From assembly GCA_900315165.1 (NCBI GenBank), contig OMXZ01000007.1:1-64000 (forward strand): DNA of 64,000 nt, in the 5' to 3' direction. The position numbers and the translations under genes are program-made. The notes under the pieces are model-generated. The model was not told the origin of the DNA and made no database searches. It saw only the letters and a program-made list of their open reading frames with translations. The stretch is from an uncultured Actinomycetes bacterium. GTDB lineage: Bacteria; Actinomycetota; Coriobacteriia; Coriobacteriales; Atopobiaceae. The first letter of the stretch is position 1. Every line of letters begins with the position of its first letter. Below are positions 1 through 9,730 of the stretch, piece after piece.

Positions 1-78
1 CTGTGGATTGTTGGCGGCGGAAGGAATAGGTGTTGCGGGGATGGGGCTGCTGGGATGGGATAAAGAAGGATCGGCATA

Positions 79-107
79 GAAAAAGGAGCCGGCAGCGAGC
101 CGGCTCC
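79..107 (-). terminator. Rho-independent terminator of the opp operon
   Basis: On the minus strand a 9-bp perfect GC stem (GGAGCCGGC/GCCGGCTCC, loop of 5) is followed by a run of T. It lies just past the oppF stop codon. The first 78 bases of the window show no gene I can support. Confidence 0.9.
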
Positions 108-143
108 CTTCGGTGGAACATTTGGGCGCGACGGGCGACGACA

Positions 144-1239
144 CTAGTCCACGGTGGTCTCCGCGGGATCGGCGTTGACGTCGGAGCCGCCGCGGCCGTA
201 GGTCGGGCGCGAGGCCACGTACTGCAGCTCGCGTAGGGTCTCCGCGACACCCTCGGGCGACACCTGGTCGTAACGGTGGCAAGCGCACATATGGCCCGGC
301 AGAACCTCGCGCAGGTCGGCGCCCGTGATCTCGCAGGCGGCGATGTTGGCGAAGCAGCGGCTGGCGAAGCGGCAGCCCGCGGGCGGGTCGATCGGGGAGG
401 GCACGTCGCCCTCGAGGATGATGCGCTGGCGGCGCAGCTTGGGGTTGACCGACGGGATGGCCGAGAGCAGCGCCTGCGTGTAGGGGCACAGCGGCCGGTG
501 GTAGAGCTCGTTCTCCTCCGCAATCTCCATCAGGCGGCCCAGGTACATGACGCCCACGCGGTCGGAGATGTGCTTGACCACGTTCAGGCCGTGCGCGATG
601 AAGAGGTAGGTGAGGCCGAACTCGTCCTTGAGGTCGTCAAGCAGGTTCAGGACCTGGGCCTGGACCGAGACGTCGAGGGCGGAGACCGGCTCGTCGCAGA
701 TGATGAGCTTGGGGTTCACGGCCAGGGCGCGGGCGATGCCGACGCGCTGGCGCTGGCCGCCGGAGAACTCGTGCGGGTAGCGATTGCGCATGTAGGGGGC
801 GAGGCCCACGCACTCGAGCAGCTCGTCCACACGGCCCTCCACCTGGTCGTCGGGCAGCAGGTGGTTGGTGCGGATGGGCTCGGCGATGATGTTGCCGATG
901 GTCATGCGGGGGTTCAGGCTCGCATAGGGGTCCTGGAAGATCAGCTGGATGTCCGTGGCGAGCGAGCGGCGCTCCTTCTCGGACATGGTCGTGAGCTCCT
1001 TGCCCTCGAACTTGATGGAGCCCGAGGTGGGGGTGAGCAGGCCCACGAGCATCTTGCCGATCGTGGACTTGCCGCAGCCGGACTCGCCCACGAGGCCGAA
1101 GCACTCGCCGCGGTGGATCGTGAACGACACGTCGTCCACGGCCTGCACGAAAGAGGTCGCCTTGCCGAAGAAGTCCGAGGCGGCCACGAAGCTCTTGGTG
1201 AGGTGGCTGACCTCCAAGAGGATGTCGTCGTCCTGAGTG

Positions 1240-1247
<8 letters not shown>
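144..1247 (-). CDS. oppF: Oligopeptide ABC transporter, ATP-binding protein OppF
   Basis: One of the two cytoplasmic ATPases that power oligopeptide import, 367 aa. It has Walker A GESGCGKST near residues 54-62, the signature FSGGQRQR, Walker B LIICDEP, and the C-terminal oligopeptide/dipeptide extension with a Cys cluster (CRFASRC followed by two more Cys) typical of OppD/OppF/DppD/DppF. The start is supported by GAGGTGAAG upstream, and the gene overlaps the end of oppD by 8 bp, so the two are translationally coupled. It is last in the minus-strand order oppA-oppB-oppC-oppD-oppF and is followed directly by a strong terminator. Substrate length (di- or oligopeptide) cannot be read from the ATPase. 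Confidence 0.94.
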
Positions 1248-2223
<976 letters not shown>

Positions 2224-2227
2224 CAGA

Positions 2228-3238
2228 TCACCTCCTGCGGCTCTTGGGGTCGAAGGCATCGCGGATGCCGTCGCCCAGCAGGTTGAAGGCGAGCACCGTG
2301 AGGGTGATCGCGAGGCCGGGGAAGAGCATCAGGTACGGTGCCGCAAAGATGTAGCTGCGGCCGCGGCCCAGCATGTCGCCCCACTCGGCCGCGGGCGGCT
2401 GGACGCCCAGGCCGAGGAAGCCGAGGGCGGCGCAGTCGAGGATGGCGCTGGAGATGCCCAGCGTGGCGCGGACGATGATGGAGGGCATCACGTTGGGGAG
2501 CACGTGGTGCAGGATGACCTTGGCGTCGGAATCGCCCACGACGCGGGCGGCGGCCACGTAGTCGTTCTCCTTGACGGAGAGGATCTGCGACCGCACGATG
2601 CGCGCGTACTCGGGGATGGAGACGAGGCCGATGGCGATGACGGCCTTCTCGAAGCCGCGGCCGAAGGCGGCCATGAAGGTGATCGCGAGCAGGATCGAGG
2701 GGATGGCCAGCATCATGTCCATGATGCGCATGATGATGGTGTCCACGATGCCGCCCTTGTAGCCGGCGATGGCGCCCAGCGTCACGCCGATCACGAGCGA
2801 GATCGTGACGGAAAGCAGGCCGCAAGAAAGCGAGATCTGGGTGCCGACCAGCACGCGCGAGAAGAGGTCGCGGCCGTTCATGTCGGTGCCGAACCAGTGC
2901 TCGGACGAGGGCGGCAGCATGGAGTCGGCCAGGACCTGCTTATAGGGGTCGTAGGGCAGGATCTGCGGGAAGAGCGCGGTGACGATCGACTCCACCACGA
3001 GGAAGAGGATGAAGACGAGGCTGATCATCGCGAACTTGTCCGTCTTGAGGGTGGCCCAGACGCTCTTCCACAGGGGCTCGGGCTTCTCGATGTCCGCGTC
3101 GCGCGCGTCGCCCGCCTCGAGCGGCTGGGGGCCGGCGCCCGCGAAGTCCTTCTTGAGGGCACGGATGGCGCGCTGCTGACGGTCCTCGTCGGCCGCGATA
3201 TCGGCTGCGACCTGGGCGTTCATCTCTGCCATCTGCAT
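2228..3238 (-). CDS. oppC: Oligopeptide ABC transporter, permease OppC
   Basis: Inner-membrane permease subunit, 336 aa. It has a cytosolic N-terminal tail of about 65 residues rich in Asp and Ala, a first membrane helix near 70-90, the OppC_N/BPD_transp_1 layout, and the hallmark HWFGTDMNGRDLFSRVL after the first periplasmic segment. The start codon overlaps the oppB stop as TGATG, which indicates translational coupling. An in-frame ATG 6 bases further in has slightly better spacing from AAGGAAGAGGGG, so the exact start is uncertain by two residues. It pairs with OppB to form the translocation pathway. Confidence 0.93.
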   Translation of the reverse strand: MQMAEMNAQVAADIAADEDRQQRAIRALKKDFAGAGPQPLEAGDARDADIEKPEPLWKSVWATLKTDKFAMISLVFILFLVVESIVTALFPQILPYDPYKQVLADSMLPPSSEHWFGTDMNGRDLFSRVLVGTQISLSCGLLSVTISLVIGVTLGAIAGYKGGIVDTIIMRIMDMMLAIPSILLAITFMAAFGRGFEKAVIAIGLVSIPEYARIVRSQILSVKENDYVAAARVVGDSDAKVILHHVLPNVMPSIIVRATLGISSAILDCAALGFLGLGVQPPAAEWGDMLGRGRSYIFAAPYLMLFPGLAITLTVLAFNLLGDGIRDAFDPKSRRR

Positions 3239-4254
3239 CACCCCTCTTCCTTTGCGTAGCTGATGCGCGGATCGAGGCGCGCATAGATGATGTCGACGAC
3301 CAGGTTGATCACGACGTAGATCACGCCGACGAGCAGGACGAAGCCCTCGACCACGGGATAGTCGGACTTGAGGATGCACTGGACGGCGTAGGAGCCGATG
3401 CCGGGCCAGGCGAAGACGGTCTCGGTCAGCAGGGCGCCGCCGAGCAGGCTGCCGAACTGCAGACCGATGACGGTGGTCACGGGCAGCATGGCGTTGCGCA
3501 GGGCGTGATGGTGGACGACCTTGCGCTCGCGCAGGCCCTTGGCGCGCGCGGTGCGGACATAGTCCTCGTTGAGCGTCTCGAGCATGGAGGAGCGGGTCAT
3601 GCGGGTGATGATCGCCATCGAGTAGAGCGAGAGGGTGACGGCGGGTAGGACCATGTGGGCGAGGGCATCGCCAAAGGCCTCGAAGTCGCCCGACAGCAGG
3701 GTGTCGAGCAGGAAGAGGCCCGTGCCGCCCACCGGCGCGAGCAGCGGGTCGATGCGGCCCGTGGAGGGGAGCCAGCCCAGGATGCCTGCGAAGAGGATGA
3801 TCATCAGGATGCCCGACCAATAGACGGGCATGGACACGCCGACCAGGGCAAAGACCGTGGAGAAGCCGTCGATCGCGGTGCCGCGGTGGGTCGCGGAGAC
3901 GACGCCCAGGGCGATGCCGATGATGGATGCGATGATGATGGAGACGATGGCCAGCTCGATGGTGGCCGGGAAGCGGCTGAAGATCTCCTTGGTGACTGCG
4001 GTGTGGGTGTAGTAGGACTTACCCAGATCCCCGTGCAGCGCCCCGCCGATGAAGCTCAGGTACTGGTTGAGAAGCGACTCGTTGAGCCCGTTCTGCTCGC
4101 GCCAGGCGGCGATCTGCTTTTGGGTGGCGTGCTGGCCGAGGACCACGGGAGCCGGGTCCGCCGAGAAGACACGCATGATCAAAAACACGATGATCGAGAC
4201 GCCGAAGACGACCAGGATCGACTGGAGGATTCGCTTGATGATGTACTTTGTCAC
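3238..4254 (-). CDS. oppB: Oligopeptide ABC transporter, permease OppB
   Basis: Permease subunit, 338 aa, with an N-terminal helix (about 9-29), a large periplasmic loop, then five more predicted helices. The cytoplasmic EAA-type coupling segment is at about 233-258 (RTARAKGLRERKV...). Translation starts at GTG 4254, with AAAGGAGG eight bases upstream; no ATG nearby fits better. The stop codon overlaps the oppC start. It is separated from oppA by about 170 bp that contain a hairpin, so it is probably expressed at a lower level than the binding protein. Confidence 0.93.
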   Translation of the reverse strand: MTKYIIKRILQSILVVFGVSIIVFLIMRVFSADPAPVVLGQHATQKQIAAWREQNGLNESLLNQYLSFIGGALHGDLGKSYYTHTAVTKEIFSRFPATIELAIVSIIIASIIGIALGVVSATHRGTAIDGFSTVFALVGVSMPVYWSGILMIILFAGILGWLPSTGRIDPLLAPVGGTGLFLLDTLLSGDFEAFGDALAHMVLPAVTLSLYSMAIITRMTRSSMLETLNEDYVRTARAKGLRERKVVHHHALRNAMLPVTTVIGLQFGSLLGGALLTETVFAWPGIGSYAVQCILKSDYPVVEGFVLLVGVIYVVINLVVDIIYARLDPRISYAKEEG

Positions 4255-4372
4255 GGACGGGACCTCCTTTCTTGTGTTGCCTTGCGTTCTTGCAGGATGA
4301 GCACGACACGTTGCCTCTCCATGTCGGGTTCAGCCTGAAAGAAGTGCAGAAAACTCAAACGTAAAACAGGCG

Positions 4373-4407
4373 GCGGCCCAGCCGATGAACGACACCGACT
4401 GGGCCGC
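4373..4407 (-). terminator. Intra-operon attenuating hairpin between oppA and oppB
   Basis: On the minus strand GCGGCCCAG pairs perfectly with CTGGGCCGC across a 17-base loop (stem 4399-4407 with 4373-4381), followed by a T-rich stretch (TGTTTTACGTTTGAGTTTT). It sits 20 bases after the oppA stop. Partial termination here would give excess binding protein over permease, as in many opp/dpp operons; that role is inferred. Confidence 0.65.
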
Positions 4408-4427
4408 GGCCGCTAACCAAAACCTAT

Positions 4428-6044
4428 TTAGGCTTCCTTGGTGGCGTGCTCGAGACGGATGACGCCGGTGGTGTGGAAGACCCAGCCGGTGACCTTGGTG
4501 CTCTGGCCCACGAGGTTCTTGGTGTGGTTCAGGGGAACCCAAGGCTGCTTCTCAGCGGCGATCTCCTCGAGCTGGTGGTAGAGGCCCTCGCGCTCGTCGC
4601 CGTCGGGGGTGGCCACAGCCTGGTCGATCAGGGCCTTGTAGTCGGCATCGTCGAAGCGCGCGACGTTCATCGCGGGGTCGGAGTCGGCGAGGAGGTTCAT
4701 GAAGTTGTCGGGGTCGCCGTTGTCGCCCTGCCAGCCGTAGAAGCAGATGTCGAAGTCGCCCTTGGAGACCTCCTCCTTGTAGGCCGTCCAGTCATAGGGG
4801 GTGATGTCCATCGTGACACCGACCTCCGACAGGTAGCCCTGGATGGTCTCGGCCAGGACCTGGCCATTCTTGGGGTTGTAGGGACGCGGGTTGGAGTAGG
4901 TGATGCACTTGACGCTCGTGATGCCGAGGTCGGCGAGCTCCTTCTTGGCCGCGTCGGGGTCATAGGCGGTCTGCTCGATGTCGCTCGTGTAGTCGGCCAC
5001 AGCCGCGGGCATGATGGAGTTGGCGACCTCGCCGTACTCGCCATAGAGCTTGTCGACGAGCTCCTCCACGTTGATAGCCTTGGCGACGGCCTGGCGGGCG
5101 GCCTGGTCCTTGAAGGTGTCGGACTGGGTGTTGAAGGCGAGGTAGTTGATCGTCATGCCCTCGCCGGCCCAGACGTCGTAGCCGTCGGCGCCCTTGATCT
5201 CGTCCACGACGGAGTCATCGATGCCGTCGATCAGGTCGCAGGTGCCGGTGGTCAGCGCCTGGACGCGAGAGGCGTTCTCGGCGATGAACTGGAAGACGAC
5301 GTTCTTGACGGAGGGCATGTTGTCCTTGTCCCAGTAGTCCTCGTTGCGCTCGAGCACGATGTTGGAGCCCTTGGTCCAGCTCTTGAAGACAAAGGGGCCG
5401 GTGCCCACGGGCTGCTCGCCCAGGGTGCCTGCCTCGATGGCCTTGGGCGAGGCGATCACAGGGGCGGTGCACATCGCGAGGGTGCGCAGGAAGGGCGTGT
5501 TGGGGGCGACGAGGTGGATCTCGAGGGTGGTGTCGTCGACCGCAGTGATCTGGTCGACGCCGGTGCCCTCGGAGGGCGTGCCAAAGACGAAGCTGGCGTA
5601 CGGCATGTCGTCGGTGCGGTTGGGCTCGAGCATGCGGTCGTAGTTCTTCTTGACCGCGTCGGCGGTGAAAGGCTCGCCGTCGGTGAACTTGACGCCCTCG
5701 TGCAGGTGGAACGTATAGGTCAGACCGTCGTCGGAAATCTCCCAGCTGTCGGCCAGGCTCGGGACGATCTCGGTGGAGTCGTCCTCGTACTTGACGAGGT
5801 TCTCATAGACCTGGACCGCGACCTTGGCGGACTCGCCGTCGTCGTAGATGGCCGGGTCGAGGCTGCGGGGCTCGGCGCCCTGACCGTAGGTGATGGTGTC
5901 GGCGCCCGAGACGGCGGCGGAACCGGCAGCGGAGCCGGTGGCCTCGGAGGCGCGCTTGCTGCCGCAGCCCGCGAGGATGGCGGCGCTGGCAGCCAGGCCG
6001 CTGCCCTTCAGGAAGCCGCGGCGAGAGAGTGCAGATGAAGTCAT
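4428..6044 (-). CDS. oppA: Oligopeptide-binding lipoprotein OppA (SBP family 5)
   Basis: Extracytoplasmic peptide-binding protein, 538 aa. The N-terminus carries a Tat motif (SRRGFLK, residues 7-13), a hydrophobic stretch and a lipobox LAGC with Cys27, so a folded, Tat-exported lipoprotein is predicted. The mature part matches SBP_bac_5: an early YDPAIYDDGES-like strand, then VPSLADSWEISDDGLTYTF. A longer frame opens at 6158, but 6044 is chosen because the Tat signal begins there and AAGGGA precedes it. It is first in the opp operon and divergent from the hydroxyacid dehydrogenase at 6354. The bound peptide class cannot be told from sequence. Confidence 0.94.
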   Translation of the reverse strand: MTSSALSRRGFLKGSGLAASAAILAGCGSKRASEATGSAAGSAAVSGADTITYGQGAEPRSLDPAIYDDGESAKVAVQVYENLVKYEDDSTEIVPSLADSWEISDDGLTYTFHLHEGVKFTDGEPFTADAVKKNYDRMLEPNRTDDMPYASFVFGTPSEGTGVDQITAVDDTTLEIHLVAPNTPFLRTLAMCTAPVIASPKAIEAGTLGEQPVGTGPFVFKSWTKGSNIVLERNEDYWDKDNMPSVKNVVFQFIAENASRVQALTTGTCDLIDGIDDSVVDEIKGADGYDVWAGEGMTINYLAFNTQSDTFKDQAARQAVAKAINVEELVDKLYGEYGEVANSIMPAAVADYTSDIEQTAYDPDAAKKELADLGITSVKCITYSNPRPYNPKNGQVLAETIQGYLSEVGVTMDITPYDWTAYKEEVSKGDFDICFYGWQGDNGDPDNFMNLLADSDPAMNVARFDDADYKALIDQAVATPDGDEREGLYHQLEEIAAEKQPWVPLNHTKNLVGQSTKVTGWVFHTTGVIRLEHATKEA

Positions 6045-6353
6045 GCTTTTCCCTTCTTCCCCTAAGGAATTACAGAAAGCAGGCGCCCGTGCGCCCGCGG
6101 GCTCCATCCTAAACACAGAGGGCGGAGTTTCGGGGGTCTCATATCCGATATTTTGCATTGATGAAACTTAATGGAATTATTGAGAAGAGTGCCGTGTGGC
6201 CCGCCCCGACGCCAGCCGTCCCATCCCGAGAGGCGCTTGGAAAACATTCGGTTTCCGACGCGGGTGCGAAATCAAAAATACTTTTTGGATGGCTAACCTA
6301 CGTGCGTACACAAGGCGGTTATTCGCATCACATACGTACGGGAGATGGTCGGT
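6045..6353. other. Divergent intergenic region oppA / 2-hydroxyacid dehydrogenase
   Basis: About 309 bases with no supportable gene. The stretch around 6135-6190 and 6265-6300 is AT-richer than its surroundings and must hold both divergent promoters. It includes a short ATATC-C-GATAT palindrome at 6141-6151. I cannot assign convincing -35/-10 pairs. Confidence 0.4.
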
Positions 6354-7304
6354 ATGGCAAGCGTAGGCATCATCGGCAACAGCCACGTGGGCGCGCATGT
6401 GGCAAACGCGCTTCTCGCGCAGGGACTCGTCTCGGAGCTCTACCTGAGCGACAAGGACGAGGTCCTCTGCCGCGCCCAGGTCAACGACCTGCTCGATGCG
6501 ATGAGCTTCTATCCCAAGCCCGCGCGCGTGCACGAGTGCGACACCCGCTACGAGGAGCTCGCCGGCTGCGACGTCATCGTCAACGCCGCGGGCAACGTGG
6601 CAGCCGCCGCGCAGGACCGCGACGGCGAGAACCTCATGACCCCGGCCGAGACGCGCACTTTCGTGCCCCGCATCATGGAGGCCGGCTTCTCGGGCGTGTG
6701 GGTGACCATCTCCAACCCCAACGACGTGGTGGCCACCGCGATCTGGAAGCTCTCGGGCATGGAGCCCACCCGCATCGTGGGCTCGGGCACCACGCTGGAC
6801 TCCTCGCGCTTCAAGCACGCGCTGGCTACGGCCACGGGCTACTCGCCCATGAGCATCAACTGCTGGATGCTGGGCGAGCATGGCTTTTCCGAGTTCGCCT
6901 GTTGGTCGCACGTGCGCTTCGGCTGCCTGACGCCCGAGGAGGTCGAGGCCCAGGCGGGGTTTGCCTTCGACCGGCCGGCCCTCGAGGAACAGGCCACGCG
7001 CGGCGGCTACATCACCATGGCCGGCAAGCACTGCACGGAGTACTCCATCGCCAACGGCGCCGTGGAGATCATCAAGGCCGTCCTCAACGACTCCAAGACA
7101 ATCACGCCCGCATCGACCCTGCTCCACGACGTGTACGGTGAGTCCGGCATCTACGCGTCGCTGCCCTGCGTGATCGGCAAGGACGGCGTGGAGCAGGTCT
7201 TCGTGCCTGACATGCCCGAGGCCGAGGTCGAGCGCTGGCATCAGACCTGCGCCCATATCCGCGGCAACATCGAGAAGATCGACTGGCTCCGCGATCTGCT
7301 GTAA
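6354..7304 (+). CDS. L-2-hydroxyacid (L-2-hydroxyisocaproate-type) dehydrogenase
   Basis: NAD-dependent reductase of 2-oxo acids from the LDH/MDH superfamily, 316 aa. The Rossmann loop GNSHVG is at about 8-13, followed by NPNDV (121-125), the catalytic Asp and substrate-binding Arg in TLDSSRF (D149, R152), and the catalytic His in LGEHG (H176). The specificity segment after NAAGN lacks the LDH-type AQKPGETR and is longer, resembling L-2-hydroxyisocaproate dehydrogenase. Branched or aromatic 2-oxo acids are therefore likelier substrates than pyruvate (inference). The second ATG (6354) is used because GGGAG is 9 bases upstream; an ATG at 6345 abuts the same sequence. Such an enzyme would regenerate NAD during amino-acid fermentation. 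Confidence 0.8.
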   Translation: MASVGIIGNSHVGAHVANALLAQGLVSELYLSDKDEVLCRAQVNDLLDAMSFYPKPARVHECDTRYEELAGCDVIVNAAGNVAAAAQDRDGENLMTPAETRTFVPRIMEAGFSGVWVTISNPNDVVATAIWKLSGMEPTRIVGSGTTLDSSRFKHALATATGYSPMSINCWMLGEHGFSEFACWSHVRFGCLTPEEVEAQAGFAFDRPALEEQATRGGYITMAGKHCTEYSIANGAVEIIKAVLNDSKTITPASTLLHDVYGESGIYASLPCVIGKDGVEQVFVPDMPEAEVERWHQTCAHIRGNIEKIDWLRDLL

Positions 7305-7335
7305 GGGGTGGACCGCCCTTCGCGCCGCCCGCTCG

Positions 7336-7530
7336 CACCACCGCATGGTTGGTGGGTCGCTACCAACCATGTTGGGGTGCGAGTGACAAATGCCCAGATA
7401 AATCACACGGCACCACCGCATTGTTGGTAAACGCGGAACCAATGATGCGGGGGTGCGGACCAAGAATCCCCAGATAAATCGATCGACAACCCCATATCGT
7501 TGGTAGCGCCTTACCAGCAATGCGGGGGTG
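7336..7530. repeat. Palindromic repeat cluster A (three units)
   Basis: Three imperfect inverted repeats: 7336-7353/7362-7379, 7411-7428/7438-7455 and about 7490-7504/7513-7530. Each has arms of the type CACCNCCGCATNGTTGGT and ACCAANNATGCGGGGGTG around a 7-9 base loop. Units are separated by spacers that both contain CCCAGATAAATC. The same family occurs at 58.7-59.0 and 62.8-63.0 kb. The cluster fills the gap between two convergent genes and has no coding signal. Confidence 0.85.
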
Positions 7531-7554
7531 TGAAAAACCGCTCCTCACCTTGGG

Positions 7555-8733
7555 CTAGCGCGCGAGAAGGGCGATCGTCTCGACGTGCTTGGTGTGGGGG
7601 AACATGTCCACCGGGGTCAGGCGGACGAGACGGTAGCCGCGCTCGCGGAGCAGGGTGATGTCGCGGACCTGCGTCTCCGCGTTGCAGGACACGTAGACGA
7701 TGCGCTCTGGAGCAAGGCGTGCGGCGCCTTCGAGAAACTCGGGGGTGGAACCGGCGCGCGGCGGGTCCAGCAGGATGATATCGAAATGCTCGCACGTCTT
7801 TGCCATCCACTCGGTCGCGTCGGCGCGATGGAACTCGCACGTGCCGCCCAGTCCGTTGGCCGAGGCATTGTGACGAGCGTGGGCGACAGCGTCGGCGCTG
7901 GTCTCAACGCCGGTTACGTGCACGCGCACGCCCGTCTCGCGTGCGAGCGCTGCGGCGCAGATGCCGATGGTGCCGCACCCGCAATAGGCATCAAGCAGGC
8001 GGTCGCCATCCGAAAGCGCCGCCGCCTCAATCGCGAGGCGATAGAGGGTCTCGGTCTGGGCGGGGTTGGTCTGGTAGAAGCTGAGCGGACCGATTTCGAA
8101 CCGGCAGCCGAGCAGCTCGTCGGCGAGCACTCCTGTGCCCCATAGCACGCGGGTCTCGCGACCGAGCATCGCATTGGTCTTGCGGGTGTTGACATTCTGC
8201 ACGCAGCTCGTGACTTCGGGACAGCGCCGCCGCAGCTCGGACGCGAACTGGTCGGCATGCCGCAGCTCGCGCCCGTTGGTGACGATGGTGAGGAGCGCCT
8301 CGTCTGTCTTCCACCCCACACGGACGATCGCGTGGCGCAGGAGGCCTGTCCCGCGATCCTCGTCGTATGCGGGGATGCGCAGCTTGGCGGCCGCGCGTGC
8401 GACTTCGTTCAGGATGTGGCGGCAGCGCGGGTCCTCGACCAGGCAGCGTTCACAGGCCACAATGCGGTGTGTACCGGCGGCGTAGAAGCCCGAGCGCACC
8501 CGCCCATGCGGCCCCGGTGCGAAGGGGGTCGCGGCCTTGCAGCGGTAGGCGACGGGATCGCCGGAGGCGCTGACGATAGGCGCGAGCTCGGCTTCGTCCT
8601 CCTTCGCGACGGAAGAAAAGAGGTGCTCGATCCACTCCTGCTTGCGCCGCAGCTGAATGGGGTAGGGGACCGCCAGCCATTCGCAGCCCCCGCACGTCCG
8701 CCCGATCGGGCACGTGTATGTCTTGTATCCCAT
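7555..8733 (-). CDS. RNA uracil-5-methyltransferase (RumA/RlmD-TrmA family)
   Basis: SAM-dependent m5U methyltransferase acting on rRNA or tRNA, 392 aa. The N-terminus has the iron-sulfur Cys motif C-x5-C-x2-C (CPIGRTCGGC, residues 8-17) and a later Cys pair (ACERC). The catalytic domain shows DAYCGCGTIGICAA (SAM), LDPPRAG, and the nucleophile motif VYVSCNAETQVRDI. It lacks the N-terminal TRAM domain of E. coli RumA, so it is shorter than that enzyme. A frame extends to 8949, but GGAGG precedes the ATG at 8733 and the family motif begins there. The exact target base cannot be determined from sequence. Confidence 0.9.
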   Translation of the reverse strand: MGYKTYTCPIGRTCGGCEWLAVPYPIQLRRKQEWIEHLFSSVAKEDEAELAPIVSASGDPVAYRCKAATPFAPGPHGRVRSGFYAAGTHRIVACERCLVEDPRCRHILNEVARAAAKLRIPAYDEDRGTGLLRHAIVRVGWKTDEALLTIVTNGRELRHADQFASELRRRCPEVTSCVQNVNTRKTNAMLGRETRVLWGTGVLADELLGCRFEIGPLSFYQTNPAQTETLYRLAIEAAALSDGDRLLDAYCGCGTIGICAAALARETGVRVHVTGVETSADAVAHARHNASANGLGGTCEFHRADATEWMAKTCEHFDIILLDPPRAGSTPEFLEGAARLAPERIVYVSCNAETQVRDITLLRERGYRLVRLTPVDMFPHTKHVETIALLAR

Positions 8734-8768
8734 GAGGCCTCCGCCCCGCCCGCGTCGTCCGACGTTCC

Positions 8769-9551
8769 CTATTGCCGCCGGTAGACGCAATCCCTGTCGC
8801 GCAGCAAGGCGCCGGATTCGCGCCAGTCGGGGCAGGCTTTTTCGAGGAGCCGCTGGCGCACGGCCTCGTCCAACCCAGCGGTCGCCATGCGCATGAAAGC
8901 GTACACGATGCAGCCGGGCGGGAAGCCAACCAGCTCGTCTGACACCCACAGAGTCCGTGCGGCGGGGTCGACATGCAGCATCTCGTTCATGCCGGGCCGC
9001 ATCATCACGCGCTGCGGCAGGTCGAAATCGAGCCCCGAGTCGGCCAGCGCGTGCTGGGCGAGGACCGGCACATTGTTGATAAGGATGGGCCGGGCCCAGC
9101 TGAGGAAGGCCTGCCGCCCCTGGTCGAAATTGCCTGGCTGCATGACGTAGAGCTCGACCATCGACACCGCCGGATAGAATCGCGTGCCGGCCGAGGCGCG
9201 CCCGCGAGCCGCGTGGCGCATCTGCCCGCGCTGCGAGGCGCCATACACCCGCAGGAAAAAGGGCCTGCCCAGCACATAGGCGATGTCGCCGGTGCGGTAG
9301 CGGCAGGTAGTGGAGCTGGTGTGGCGGTAGCGCTTGAGCATGTCCTCGCGCAGCTCGCGCACGAGCGGCAGGTTCTGGTCGACCAGGGCGATTATCTGCT
9401 CGTTTGTGGCATCCAGCGAGGCGTGGATGGTCGGTGCCGCATCGGGCGGGTCAATCTGGAAATACAGGTCGGGCACCGGTGCGCGCACGACTGGGGCGCT
9501 CAAACCGTCGAATTCGATCGATGCAATCTTGCTCTGCGGCTCCTCGGCCAT
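8769..9551 (-). CDS. YgjP/DUF45-like protein without the metalloprotease motif
   Basis: A 260-aa protein whose whole layout follows the YgjP (DUF45, M48-related) family. It has a strand pair around TGDIAYVLGRPFFLRV, a helix resembling WYREQA...LP (WARPILINNVPVLAQHAL), and a C-terminal PPGCIVYAFMRMATAG...CPDWRESGALLR. In YgjP that last block reads PPxxIDYVxxHELxHL...PDWxER. Both zinc His and the catalytic Glu are replaced (R, M, A at the HExxH positions), and the upstream SRWGSC motif is gone. A catalytically dead relative is therefore inferred. Start 9551 has GGGAGG four bases upstream; an earlier ATG at 9569 has none. It lies 35 bases upstream of the methyltransferase on the same strand. Confidence 0.6.
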   Translation of the reverse strand: MAEEPQSKIASIEFDGLSAPVVRAPVPDLYFQIDPPDAAPTIHASLDATNEQIIALVDQNLPLVRELREDMLKRYRHTSSTTCRYRTGDIAYVLGRPFFLRVYGASQRGQMRHAARGRASAGTRFYPAVSMVELYVMQPGNFDQGRQAFLSWARPILINNVPVLAQHALADSGLDFDLPQRVMMRPGMNEMLHVDPAARTLWVSDELVGFPPGCIVYAFMRMATAGLDEAVRQRLLEKACPDWRESGALLRDRDCVYRRQ

Positions 9552-9730
9552 CTTGCCTCCCGTCGTCATGTTCCCGCACTATTATCGCACGCCTACCGCA
9601 CCCTCACGACGCTTGCCCGATAAGAGGGGCGCCGCGCGCACCGCCCTCGGTATGGTGGAGGCGCAGCGCCGACGCGTCTCCCGCGCACCCAGCGGCGCTT
9701 TCCCTGCACCCACTTCCGATAGGAGGATCT

